Shown here: positions 53,303 to 61,838 of the stretch, one piece after another
Layout of the letters: the number at the start of each line of letters is the position of its first letter
Position numbering within the stretch: position 1 is the first letter of the stretch
Origin: Planctomycetota bacterium
GTDB taxonomy: Bacteria; Planctomycetota; Planctomycetia; Pirellulales; Pirellulaceae
Reading direction: 5' to 3'
Length of the DNA stretch: 64,000 bases
Assembly: GCA_963204915.1 (NCBI GenBank)
Contig: CAUJHS010000090.1
Span: 124,001-188,000, forward strand
Notes under the pieces: generated by a model
What the model was told of the DNA's origin: nothing
What the model saw: the letters and a program-made list of their open reading frames with translations, nothing else
Databases searched by the model: none
Position numbers and translations under genes: made by a program

Positions 53303-55792
53303 CTAATGATTGAACAAGAACTCTTTGGTGTTCACCAAGGCCCAAACAATGTCCTCATACGCAAAACGTTTGTTTTCCGCTTTCTCAATATGCCCAACCG
53401 CGATGGAAAGTTCGTCTTCCGTGGGTTCGCGAGAAAACGCCAGCAGGTAAAGCTGCCGGACCTTCTCCAGATGGGGGCGCGTGGTATCGCCGCCTAACGC
53501 TGCAGCCAACCCAGCTCCATTGGTAAGTTTACCTTGAATCTCACCACTGTTGAGCAAATGCAAACTTTGAGCGAGGTTCGCCTCGGATGATCGTTCACAT
53601 TCGCAAGCGCTGCTCGACTCGGGCTTTCCGAACACCGTGAGAAAATACGAACTGAAGCCGTTGTCGGGCAACTCAACGGCCCGTGTACCGGCTGGAACTC
53701 CGCCAAAACGCGACGGGGCGCCCGTGACCTGGTCAATGGCGTCCAGCAGCACTTCCGCATTAAGCCGCTTGGGATAATAACGGGAGAAGTTTTGCTTGTC
53801 TTTCGCGTTCCAGGCGTTCGGTTCAGCGCTAAGTTGGTAGGTTTGTGAAGTACAAATGGTCCGAACTAAATGCTTCAAATCGTACTTATACTCCACAAAG
53901 TTTTGAGCGAGCGCGTCAAGCAACTCGGGATTCGACGCCGGGTTGGTAACGCGCATGTCATCTTCGGGATCGACCAAACCGCGGCTAAAGAAGTGCTTCC
54001 AGTACCGATTCGCCAACGCTTTCGCAAAGAACGGATTCTGGGGATCTGACATCCAGTCGGCCAACATCGTGCGAGGATCGTCGTCGGGCGAAATGGCGAG
54101 CGGTTCGCCGCCTAGGCCCGTGGGCCTGATTTCCTCGCCAGTTTTGGGGTGGCGCGCCTGGGCCACGCCGCGTTTGTGATAAATACGTTCGTAGCCGTTG
54201 GCATGCCCCTTCTTGCGGCCGACCTGCGAGAAAAAGGCTTGGAAGCCGTAGTAATCCTTTTGACTCCACTTCTCAAACGGATGGTGATGGCATCGGGCAC
54301 ATTGAATCCGTAGACCGAGAAACAATTGAGCGGTGTCTTCTACCTGAGCCGAAGCGTCGGCGACTTCTCGATACCAAGCAACCGCTGGGTTTCGCCCCGG
54401 CTCACCCGACGCCGAAACTACCTCACGAACAAACTGATCATACGGCTTGTTCTCATGCAGGCTGTCGCGTATCCAGTTGTGGAACGCAAACGTGGCCATT
54501 TTATCGCCTTCCTGCTGACGTTTATTCCGCAGGATCGCCCCCCACTTATTAGCGAAAAACTCCGCGTAATCAACGCTAGAAAGAAGACGATCCACAAGCT
54601 TTTCACGCTTCGCCGGGTCCGCATCGGCAAGAAACTTTTCACTTTCCTCAAACGTGGGCAGTCGACCGGCGATATCGACCGTAACTCGACGAAGGAACGT
54701 GGCGTCGTCGCAAACGCCGGAAGGCGGCAAACCGAGTGCTTGCAGCTTCTTGAAAACCAAGTCGTCAATAAAATTGCGTGACGGCGGCAGGCTTGCGATC
54801 TCCACACCTAAAGGAACCGTCGCTCGAAACACGCCCACATGCCCCTGGTAGCGGGCCATAACGGCCACACTACCGGTCAATTTCGATGTGGTTACAACGC
54901 CAGTAGGACTTACCTCCGCCATTTCGGAGTCATTGGAATCAAACGCCGTAGTACGAGTTACGTCTTCGGAAGAACCGTCACTATAATGGGCAACGACAAC
55001 CAACTGCTGCGTTCCGTCGCGCGGCATGAGCCGCTCTTGAGGAAACACTTCGATGTGCGTCACCACGGGAGCGTCCGACGCGCCATAGGGCATACCTTGT
55101 TCGATCCAGCGGCGCAACACCCGATAAAATGGCGAATCCATTTCAATGCGCTGGCCGCCGCCGTGGGGAACCTTCGCCGTCGCTTTCGTTAACAGCAAGC
55201 TACGATCCGGAGCGGCAGGAAAGAGCCGCCGGCCGCGGCCTTCTTTGACCAAGTGCTCAAAGTCTTCCTTGGGCTCAAATCCCAAAAGGGAGAGCGCGAA
55301 TCCGTTCTGACCTCCGGACTTTCCATGGCAACCGCCGCCATTGCATCCAAATTTCGTAAACACCGGAGTCACTTGGTTGGGGAAGTTGACGGGCAAATCT
55401 TGCTCGATGTTGCGCACCTCAACGACGACTTGTGCTTCCGGCCCAGTTTCCGATTTCACGTGGACCGTAGAGCGGCCTTCGGCGATCGGCGTCACCCAGC
55501 CGCTTGCATCAATCCGCACAATTCCTTCCGGACTTGCGGAGTATGAAACTCGGGCCGTGAGATCACGCGTCTGACCGCTGCTATACATGCCTGTAACGAC
55601 AATCTGTTGACCAGCGTCGCGACCTGCGATGACAACAACACCGTCCTGAATTCGGCCCGTTTCCAGCGTGATTGACTGCAACTGACCTGGGTCTCCCAAC
55701 CCTGGCGGCTCGGGCGCGCTTTCCTGGCCAAACGCGGACGCGACAATCAACAAAGCCCCAAAGACGGCGAAGGACGTCGCAAAACGATGCAT
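53303..55792 (-). CDS. DUF1549/DUF1553 planctomycete protein with Big_2 domain
   Basis: An 829-residue exported protein (signal HRFATSFAVFGALLIVASAFG). N-terminal Ig-like Big_2 module (GQTRDLTARVSYSASPEGIVRIDASGWVTPIAEGRSTVHV) is followed by a cytochrome-like segment with KFGCNGGGCHGKSGGQNGF, a CX4CH rather than CXXCH motif, a second Big_2-like strand set, the DUF1549 domain (NFIDDLVFKKLQALGLPPSGVCDDATFLRRVTVDIAGRLP, HNWIRDSLHENKPYDQFVREVV) and the DUF1553 domain (WMSDPQNPFFAKALANRYWKHFFSRGLVDPEDDMR..., QSLHLLNSGEIQGKL). CARCHHHPFEKW supplies a second CXXCH. First gene of the minus-strand unit. Role unknown; probably extracytoplasmic redox or polysaccharide processing. Confidence 0.9.
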   Translation of the reverse strand: MHRFATSFAVFGALLIVASAFGQESAPEPPGLGDPGQLQSITLETGRIQDGVVVIAGRDAGQQIVVTGMYSSGQTRDLTARVSYSASPEGIVRIDASGWVTPIAEGRSTVHVKSETGPEAQVVVEVRNIEQDLPVNFPNQVTPVFTKFGCNGGGCHGKSGGQNGFALSLLGFEPKEDFEHLVKEGRGRRLFPAAPDRSLLLTKATAKVPHGGGQRIEMDSPFYRVLRRWIEQGMPYGASDAPVVTHIEVFPQERLMPRDGTQQLVVVAHYSDGSSEDVTRTTAFDSNDSEMAEVSPTGVVTTSKLTGSVAVMARYQGHVGVFRATVPLGVEIASLPPSRNFIDDLVFKKLQALGLPPSGVCDDATFLRRVTVDIAGRLPTFEESEKFLADADPAKREKLVDRLLSSVDYAEFFANKWGAILRNKRQQEGDKMATFAFHNWIRDSLHENKPYDQFVREVVSASGEPGRNPAVAWYREVADASAQVEDTAQLFLGLRIQCARCHHHPFEKWSQKDYYGFQAFFSQVGRKKGHANGYERIYHKRGVAQARHPKTGEEIRPTGLGGEPLAISPDDDPRTMLADWMSDPQNPFFAKALANRYWKHFFSRGLVDPEDDMRVTNPASNPELLDALAQNFVEYKYDLKHLVRTICTSQTYQLSAEPNAWNAKDKQNFSRYYPKRLNAEVLLDAIDQVTGAPSRFGGVPAGTRAVELPDNGFSSYFLTVFGKPESSSACECERSSEANLAQSLHLLNSGEIQGKLTNGAGLAAALGGDTTRPHLEKVRQLYLLAFSREPTEDELSIAVGHIEKAENKRFAYEDIVWALVNTKEFLFNH

Positions 55793-56371
55793 AGAGGTGT
55801 TCCCTTCCTCGTCGAGTTAATTAAAGGATGACAGATCATCCCGTGGCGGGTGTTATGGGTAGGCAAGGTGGCATTATCACATCAACATCCACTGATTGCA
55901 AGCAAGAAGTTCGACGAAAGTTGATGCGTTGGCAGAGGCGTGACGCAATATCGCCGAATCGCAACAACCCATACCCATGGAGGATGCGAACCCATGACTC
56001 GTAGTAGCTATTGCCATCTGGGGAATTTTCTTGCCGTCCGATAGAGCGGCTTGGCGCTCGCTCGAACACCCACTTTCATTAACCAACCCCTCCATTGAGA
56101 GGTTTATGAGGGGTCGATCTTTGCAACTCATCGTTTGGCGACCAGGAATACCTAATTCGGCGTGAGATTTGCCGAATTATTTTTCGACTGAGTTTGCCCA
56201 TAGGATCGTGGGCTATCTGACCACCCGGCGACGGGAAGGTTCGGAGTAAACCGAAGCATCGCCTTTGTTTGCACCGGTCGTTCACACTGTAGGTAAGTGC
56301 TATATTATTGGATAGTCATGGATGTCCCCCCCGGAACCTTCCCTCCCGCCTTGCCGAAGGAAACATCTCCC
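55793..56371. other. 579-base divergent intergenic region upstream of the FKBP gene
   Basis: It lies between the divergent DUF1549 and FKBP genes. It carries two plus-strand hairpins, at 56086-56115 (7-bp stem) and the terminator at 56154-56185. A short frame (ATG 55994 to TAG at 56042-56044, 16 residues) has GGAGG nearby but no recognisable content. The minus-strand frames here (55836-56069, 55877-56131) have no support. See findings. Confidence 0.5.
56154..56185 (+). terminator. Terminator hairpin in the leader region of the FKBP gene
   Basis: A perfect 9-bp stem (56154-56162 with 56172-56180) with a 9-base loop is followed at once by TTTTT (56181-56185). On the plus strand it would end a transcript made between about 55850 and 56153, 190 bases before the FKBP start. 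On the minus strand no T-run follows. Confidence 0.72.
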
Positions 56372-57064
56372 ATGAAATGTGGATACTCGTTCCCCTTATT
56401 GCTGATTCTGCTTGCAGCGCCCGCCTGCGCTCAAGAGACGCTGCCTGCTCAATTCAAAACCAGCAAAGAGAAAGCTAGTTATGGAGTTGGGGTTAATATT
56501 GCCAAAGATTTGGAACAAGCGGGTTTTGACCTGAGTTTGGCGCTCAAAGGAATGCAAGATATCCTGGCGAAAAGAGAACCATCGCTTAACGACGAACAAC
56601 GTCGTGAGGCGATTTTCGCGTTCAACCAAGAGCAGACTCAAATCGCTGGAGAGAAAAACAAGAAAGCAGGAGCGGAGTACGCCGCCAATTTTAAAAAAGA
56701 GGAAGGGGTCAAATCCCTTCCAGGCGGGGTGCTCTATAAGGTCCTGAAAGCGGGTGACGGGAAATCCCCCAAGAGTTCAGACCGCGTTACTGTGCATTAC
56801 CGGGGCGTTCTAGTAACCGGTGCACAGTTTGACAGTTCGTACGACCGCGGTGCGCCAACGTCGTTTGGCGTGGAGGAGGTTATTGATGGATGGACCCAGG
56901 TCTTGCAACAAATGAAGGTTGGCGACAAATGGAAGGTCGTCATTCCCTCGGAACTCGGTTACGGCGAGACGGGATTTGGACCCATGATTGGGCCGAACGC
57001 CACGTTGGTATTCGAAATTGAATTGCTGTCGGTAGACACCCCTCCAGCGGCCGAGAAACAGTAG
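56372..57064 (+). CDS. Exported FKBP-type peptidyl-prolyl cis-trans isomerase
   Basis: A 230-residue FkpA/FklB-type protein. Signal peptide: KCGYSFPLLLILLAAPACAQ. The N-terminal dimerisation domain (about 25-105) is SKEKASYGVGVNIAKDLEQAGFDLSLALKGMQDIL, and the FKBP domain (about 118-222) has VTVHYRGVLVTGAQFDSSYDRGAPTSFGV, VIDGWTQVLQQMKVGDKWKVVIPSELGYG and LVFEIELLSV. The ligand Tyr, Asp, Trp and Phe residues of active FKBPs are present. It assists folding of exported proteins. AAGGAA precedes ATG 56372. Followed by a strong terminator, so monocistronic. Confidence 0.92.
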   Translation: MKCGYSFPLLLILLAAPACAQETLPAQFKTSKEKASYGVGVNIAKDLEQAGFDLSLALKGMQDILAKREPSLNDEQRREAIFAFNQEQTQIAGEKNKKAGAEYAANFKKEEGVKSLPGGVLYKVLKAGDGKSPKSSDRVTVHYRGVLVTGAQFDSSYDRGAPTSFGVEEVIDGWTQVLQQMKVGDKWKVVIPSELGYGETGFGPMIGPNATLVFEIELLSVDTPPAAEKQ

Positions 57065-57083
57065 TTTCCTCACCGAACGACAA

Positions 57084-57121
57084 CAGGCTGCGCCACAAAG
57101 GCTCAGCCTGCTTTCGTTTTT
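57084..57121 (+). terminator. Rho-independent terminator after the FKBP gene
   Basis: A stem of 7 bp (57084-57090 with 57104-57110) extends inward by a GCC/GGC pair across one mismatch, and is followed by CTTTCGTTTTT. It starts 20 bases after the FKBP stop codon. Confidence 0.82.
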
Positions 57122-57148
57122 GGACCGAAGCTTTCGATCAAAAGGATT

Positions 57149-58177
57149 ATGGCAACTTCGCTGAACGTGGAAACAAGCGATCCCAGTTCGATCTCCCTGC
57201 ACGGGGAGGCGCTATCATTATTCGTCCATCAAACAGCTCTCGTCTTACAGACGACCCTCAACGAAGCGGAGAAAACGTCGTCTGGCTGGACGAACCAACC
57301 GCTTGGCGACGCGCTCGTAGATGTCGCCGTGACGAAATGTCTAGCAGCGCTGGAAACCACCGGATGCGTAGGCCCGGCGAATCGCCTGCCGTCGAGCCGA
57401 CTGTGGAACCTTCTGGGTGAACAACTTCAGCACAGTTGGCTGGTCAACCGCGCCCGAACTAAGCCGCGGGGATATGCGGGCGACTTCGAGCTTCTGAACT
57501 GGATTTGCGAAGACCGCGTATGCGACCATCCGTTCGGGCGTACCGTGGATCGATTTTTTCAGAACCAAGCAGCTCCTCACGCGGTGCGAGCGAGAACGTC
57601 GCTCATCGCGGGCGCCATGGCGCAACGTCTTTTGAGTTCGCCGGAACCTACCTTCACCATTGCGAGCGTCGGCTCGAACTCCGCCGCCGACGTGCATCGT
57701 GGGCTACAGACACTTTCCGTCGAGCAACACGCGCGTTGCCAAGTGGTGTTGCTTGATTTAGATCCGGCAGCAATTGAGTTCGGTTGTAAGAGGTTGGCGC
57801 CATACCTTCCGCACGAGCATGTCGCTGGCCGTCAGGTCAACCTCAAACGATTGAATCGCCTTGCTGAGGTATTGCCCGACACCGATTTTCTGACCTGCCC
57901 CGGTTTATTCGATTATCTCAATGACGAAGACGCCGCCAAGGTTTTATCGCTTTTTTGGAGCCGTCTTAAGTCGGGCGGCGCCATGATGGTTGGGAATTTT
58001 GCGCCTTGGCATCCCACGCGATCCTATATGGAGTGGTTTGGGAACTGGTATCTGATTTATCGAACCCGCGATCAATTGCGTAACCTGGCCCTTTCGGCCG
58101 GAATTCCCGAGTACGCCTTCGCGGTGTCTGCAGAGAGGTTTGGAATCGACCTGTTTCTCACGGCATACAAAATCTAA
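57149..58177 (+). CDS. Class I SAM-dependent methyltransferase
   Basis: A 342-residue protein. The N-terminal ~145 residues include KPRGYAGDFELLNWI, typical of a family of 'extracellular factor'-like methyltransferases, followed by a Rossmann domain: FTIASVGSNSAADVHRGL (motif I in variant form, about 167-184), VVLLDLDPAAIEFGCKRLAPYL (acidic motif II), VLPDTDFLTCPGLFDYLNDEDAAKVLSLFW and LKSGGAMMVGNF. The methyl acceptor is unknown. No close partner: the FKBP terminator precedes it and the PAP2 genes lie convergent downstream. Confidence 0.82.
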   Translation: MATSLNVETSDPSSISLHGEALSLFVHQTALVLQTTLNEAEKTSSGWTNQPLGDALVDVAVTKCLAALETTGCVGPANRLPSSRLWNLLGEQLQHSWLVNRARTKPRGYAGDFELLNWICEDRVCDHPFGRTVDRFFQNQAAPHAVRARTSLIAGAMAQRLLSSPEPTFTIASVGSNSAADVHRGLQTLSVEQHARCQVVLLDLDPAAIEFGCKRLAPYLPHEHVAGRQVNLKRLNRLAEVLPDTDFLTCPGLFDYLNDEDAAKVLSLFWSRLKSGGAMMVGNFAPWHPTRSYMEWFGNWYLIYRTRDQLRNLALSAGIPEYAFAVSAERFGIDLFLTAYKI

Positions 58178-58238
58178 TTACGCCATGGTCGGAATAGAAA
58201 GTGGCGTTTCGCCGACGCATAACGATACGTCGCCAAGA

Positions 58239-58970
58239 TCAAGGATGAAACCCGGCCTGGCACGATGTTTGCGGCGCCTGCTCCCAAGCGTCGAGCCATT
58301 CCGCCGCGCGGGTTCCCTGTTTTAGAAAGGCGACGACAAAACAACCAATGGCAGCGCCGATGAAGACATCGCTCGGATAGTGCGCCCCGGCCGAAATCCG
58401 TTGCAAAGACGCCAGGATCGCAAACAGGATAAAGAGCCACCTTCCACGAGGATAAACCGCCATCAGCCCCAACGCGAATCCTACGGCCGTCGCCGCATGT
58501 GCCGAAGGGAAACCTTGCTCGGCGTAGTTCCAGCCTTCCGTGATTCGGCCTGGCAAGAAGGGAAACCACGCGCCGAAACTGTCGAGTACATCCCCACCAG
58601 AAAATGCATCAGGACGCGTTCGAGCGATCAACAACTTACCGCCATTGGCTAGTAAACCGGCCAAATAGGCGCCAATGGCGACACGCGGCAGGCGACGGCG
58701 GTTCGCAGGATCGAGCACCGCCGCCGACAACATGATCAGGGCGATGCCCGCGCCATGTGCGAAAACCTCGGAAAGGTGCAACACGCGCGCAATATCGCCT
58801 GGAAGATCGCCGTTGCGGCAAAAGGCCGCTACGGACAAGTCGATCGGCAAGGCAACGGCGCCAATGATTGCGAGCGTCAAACACCACCACAACAAGGGGG
58901 GTATCTCACGCCGACGTTCTAAATGAGCAGATAAACTGAGCGCAGTCTTTTCAAGTGATGTTTCCATCAT
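58239..58970 (-). CDS. PAP2-family membrane phosphatase
   Basis: A 243-residue PAP2 (phosphatidic acid phosphatase type 2) protein. Its three catalytic motifs are present: KLLIARTRP (about 115-123), FPSAHAATA (about 166-174) and QRISAGAHYPSD (about 204-215). Five or so hydrophobic segments surround them. It hydrolyses phosphate from a lipid such as phosphatidate or undecaprenyl pyrophosphate. The ATG at 58970 has AGGA upstream; a second ATG follows immediately. It starts 40 bases after the stop of a second PAP2 gene, so the two form a tandem pair, probably one operon. Confidence 0.9.
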   Translation of the reverse strand: MMETSLEKTALSLSAHLERRREIPPLLWWCLTLAIIGAVALPIDLSVAAFCRNGDLPGDIARVLHLSEVFAHGAGIALIMLSAAVLDPANRRRLPRVAIGAYLAGLLANGGKLLIARTRPDAFSGGDVLDSFGAWFPFLPGRITEGWNYAEQGFPSAHAATAVGFALGLMAVYPRGRWLFILFAILASLQRISAGAHYPSDVFIGAAIGCFVVAFLKQGTRAAEWLDAWEQAPQTSCQAGFHP

Positions 58971-59010
58971 CGCGTCCTTGCAGCGCGGTTCCGTCCGTCG
59001 TCCGCGAACA

Positions 59011-59766
59011 CTAACCTGATTCTTCCGACGATGAAAGATGGATTTGCCTGCGGTTCCGCTTGAAAAAGGCCGCCGAAAGGCCGCAAAACAGCGCCCATAC
59101 CAAACCCGCGGTCCATCCTGCCAGCACATCGGTGGGGTAGTGCACGCCTAACACCACGCGCGAGACGCCAACGAGAAAAGTCGCCATTACGGCGATGCCG
59201 ATCACATACGACTTAAGCCTTCTTCCCTCGACCACGTTGACCAGCAAGACGGCAAGTGTAAGGTAAACCACTGCCGCCATCATCGAGTGTCCGCTGGGGA
59301 AACTCGATGTCATGACATCATCCCAATGGGGGACGATCTCTGGCCGAGAACGGTTCAAGAAGTGTTTCAGCCCGAGGCAAACCAATTGCCCTCCCCAAGT
59401 AGCTGCCAGAACAAATGCAGCGCCGGCGTAGTCGCGCATTAACGCCAGAAATCCTGCCGCGGCAATCGTCACGCAAAACAGAACGGCAGCGCCGCCCAAA
59501 GCGGTCATATCCCGGGCTGCCTGGCGCACCCAGGCAGGACCAGCGAACTGCGCGGAATCCTCACCGCTGCGCAGCGACCGCAACACCGCTTCATCAAGTG
59601 CTTGCGTGTCGCCTTCAATCACGTTATCGGCTAGCTCGATGAACCCCCAAGCTCCGGTCACCAGAATCAAAATGGACAAAATCACATCGAGCCGCTGCCC
59701 GGAGAGCCACGTCCAAAGTTCCCGAAGATTGGACACCACGCGAGTTTTTTCGATCCACTCGGACAT
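59011..59766 (-). CDS. PAP2-family membrane phosphatase (upstream gene of tandem pair)
   Basis: A 251-residue PAP2 protein, with the motifs KHFLNRSRP, FPSGHSMMAA and SRVVLGVHYPTD in the usual order and spacing, and membrane segments between them. It differs from the downstream neighbour in sequence, so the pair is not a recent duplicate. The ATG at 59766 is used; the frame extends to 59868 without a plausible start. PAP2 enzymes dephosphorylate isoprenyl or glycerolipid phosphates; the pair could serve two lipid carriers. The two stops and starts are separated by 40 bases. Confidence 0.9.
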   Translation of the reverse strand: MSEWIEKTRVVSNLRELWTWLSGQRLDVILSILILVTGAWGFIELADNVIEGDTQALDEAVLRSLRSGEDSAQFAGPAWVRQAARDMTALGGAAVLFCVTIAAAGFLALMRDYAGAAFVLAATWGGQLVCLGLKHFLNRSRPEIVPHWDDVMTSSFPSGHSMMAAVVYLTLAVLLVNVVEGRRLKSYVIGIAVMATFLVGVSRVVLGVHYPTDVLAGWTAGLVWALFCGLSAAFFKRNRRQIHLSSSEESG

Positions 59767-59957
59767 TTGGCGGAAAGCAACAGAAGACGAAATAGCGTCG
59801 AGGCGCCGCGGTCGTCGCTGGCGCCAGGTTCGAGTCAAACAAACCAAGACGTTACACCTGGACCTCATCCTGTCAGATGGCGAGTGGAGGCAAATGCAAT
59901 GCCAATGCCAGGAAAAGGTGCGCTGCTTCTGCGCTTAACACTTGGTCACGTCACAAT

Positions 59958-61592
59958 TTAAAGCTGGAATTCACTGTCAATAGGAGCTTTCGACTCCGGT
60001 TTTTCCTCGAGTTCTTGCTTTTCACGCCAAGGCTTTTTGTTCTTGTAGCTTTCTAGCTCCTTTTCTAATTGCTCTTTCACGTCTCCTTCGCCGAGTTCAA
60101 CCGCCTTCTCTGACCATTTGACGGCGTTGTCCCAGTCCCCTTTTTCAGCGTAGCCGGAGGCGAGCGTACTTAGTATATGCGCCTCTTTGTAATCCGTCAC
60201 TTCGCAAGCCTTTGTGGCAAGATCAATTGCTCGTTCAGCATTTCTCAAACCATCCTCGGGTGACGTTGCAAGCAGCCAGGCAAGGTTGTTCAAAATTCCA
60301 CTGTTCTCGGGTTGCAGTTTGTGCGCCGCCTCCAAGTCCTCTAAAGCCTTTTGGTGATTGCCAATGCTGATGTAAGCGTCGCCGCGACCCCGCAGAGCGA
60401 GCCAATTTTTGGGATCGTCGTCCAAGATTTCGTTAAACAATTGAATCGCCTTGCGGGGGCGTCCATCGGCCTGATGGTACATGGCCAACTGCAGGCGCCA
60501 TTCGATGCGTTCTGGATCGGCATGGAGAAGTTTACGCAGATCGCCAATGGCGTCTTCCAGTTTGTCCGTCGCCGCCAAGAGCGCGCTTCGCAGTTCGAGG
60601 CCTTGCACCAAGCCAGGGCGCAACTCAAGCGCGCGGTTCACGTCGGCCAACGCCTTTTCATTCTCGTCGGTGGCTGAGTAAACGCGCGCTCGCATGAGTA
60701 GTGCGGGGATGTTTTCGTCATCGACCTTAAGGGCCTGATCCAAGTCGGCCAACGAAGCTTTCAAATCTTCCTTTAGGGCATGAATGCGCGCGCGCATGTT
60801 ATACCCCATCGCATCTTCCGGCTTGATTTGAATTGCTTTGTTGATTGCCTCCAGCGCCTCATCGAACTTCTTTTGATTCAACAACGCCTCGGACACGCCG
60901 TGCCATGCCTCGGTACGCTGTTCATCCTGCTCCAAAACAGCACGAAAGTCGGCGATGGCTTTGTCGTTTTCGTCGGCTTGCAAGTAGTGCAACCCGCGGG
61001 TCAGGCGGACGTCAAGGTTTTCTGGCGCAACCTTCAAGGCGGCATCCAAGTCGCGCAGCCGGGCTTCTTCGTCTTCGGCCAATGCGGCCTTGAGCAAGAG
61101 CGCCTCGGCTTGTCGCTTTTTATCGTCGGCAAAGACGCGAGCCGCCTCGCCTGCGGCGCTTCGTGCTTCTTTGGCGTCGCCCCCGGGCAACGCCAGTAGT
61201 TTGGCCTTTAAGAGATAAGCGTCGCCGAAGTCCTTATTGTGCTCGATTGCCTTATTCAGATCGCGTAAGGCGTAATTCCGTAATAGGGGCCATCGCGGGT
61301 TGGGCGGCTGCTGCTCAAAAATCGGGGCGGTCAACTGTTGCGCGCGCGCGTACAACGCCGACGTCATCAATTGCTTAGCGTATTTCTGGTTCTCTTCGTC
61401 CAAACCTTTCGCTAAGGCGCTTTCGCATAGTTCAACGACCTCCTCCAAATCGGTTAAGTTCTCTGCCGAAACCATCTCTTGCGTCGCCTGGTCAAGATCG
61501 GCTTGGCCTGGACTATCTTCTGCTGCCGCCAGCGGCGACAGAGCCAAACATCCCATCAGGCAGAATCCCGCCAGCATGAAACGTGCGGTCAT
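59958..61592 (-). CDS. Exported TPR-repeat protein
   Basis: A 544-residue protein with a signal peptide (ARFMLAGFCLMGCLALSPLAAA). From about residue 90 to 490 it consists of about 11 tetratricopeptide repeats (for example EAWHGVSEALLNQKKFDEALEAINKAIQIKPEDAMGYNMRARIHAL, NWLALRGRGDAYISIGNHQKALEDLEAAHKLQPENSGILNNLAWLLA). The C-terminus is Glu/Lys-rich. TPR proteins make super-helical scaffolds for assemblies. AGGGAG before ATG 61592 supports the start. No partner is identified; the divergent gene at 61839 encodes a membrane protein. Confidence 0.88.
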   Translation of the reverse strand: MTARFMLAGFCLMGCLALSPLAAAEDSPGQADLDQATQEMVSAENLTDLEEVVELCESALAKGLDEENQKYAKQLMTSALYARAQQLTAPIFEQQPPNPRWPLLRNYALRDLNKAIEHNKDFGDAYLLKAKLLALPGGDAKEARSAAGEAARVFADDKKRQAEALLLKAALAEDEEARLRDLDAALKVAPENLDVRLTRGLHYLQADENDKAIADFRAVLEQDEQRTEAWHGVSEALLNQKKFDEALEAINKAIQIKPEDAMGYNMRARIHALKEDLKASLADLDQALKVDDENIPALLMRARVYSATDENEKALADVNRALELRPGLVQGLELRSALLAATDKLEDAIGDLRKLLHADPERIEWRLQLAMYHQADGRPRKAIQLFNEILDDDPKNWLALRGRGDAYISIGNHQKALEDLEAAHKLQPENSGILNNLAWLLATSPEDGLRNAERAIDLATKACEVTDYKEAHILSTLASGYAEKGDWDNAVKWSEKAVELGEGDVKEQLEKELESYKNKKPWREKQELEEKPESKAPIDSEFQL

Positions 61593-61838
61593 GGAGCGAC
61601 TCCCTTGGAAGTATTTTTCCGGCATAATCCGAAACGGTAACAACAGCTACCCTTTCGGGGTTCCCATCGAACGATGCCGATTATTATGCCGCGCCAGAAC
61701 AATCGGGTCTATCCAAGTGCCTCTCGGCCTTAATCTTCGAAGGCAAAGTCTAGTCAACGCCAATTGGCGGCTGGTAAACTAGAAAGCACGCGATATTCCC
61801 ACCGGACCGAGATTGAGAATTGGTGCGCTGCCGATCCC

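Noticed and set aside
55994-56044. 16-codon frame with GGAGG upstream before the FKBP terminator
   Set aside because: No conserved composition and too short to support as a leader peptide without transcript data.
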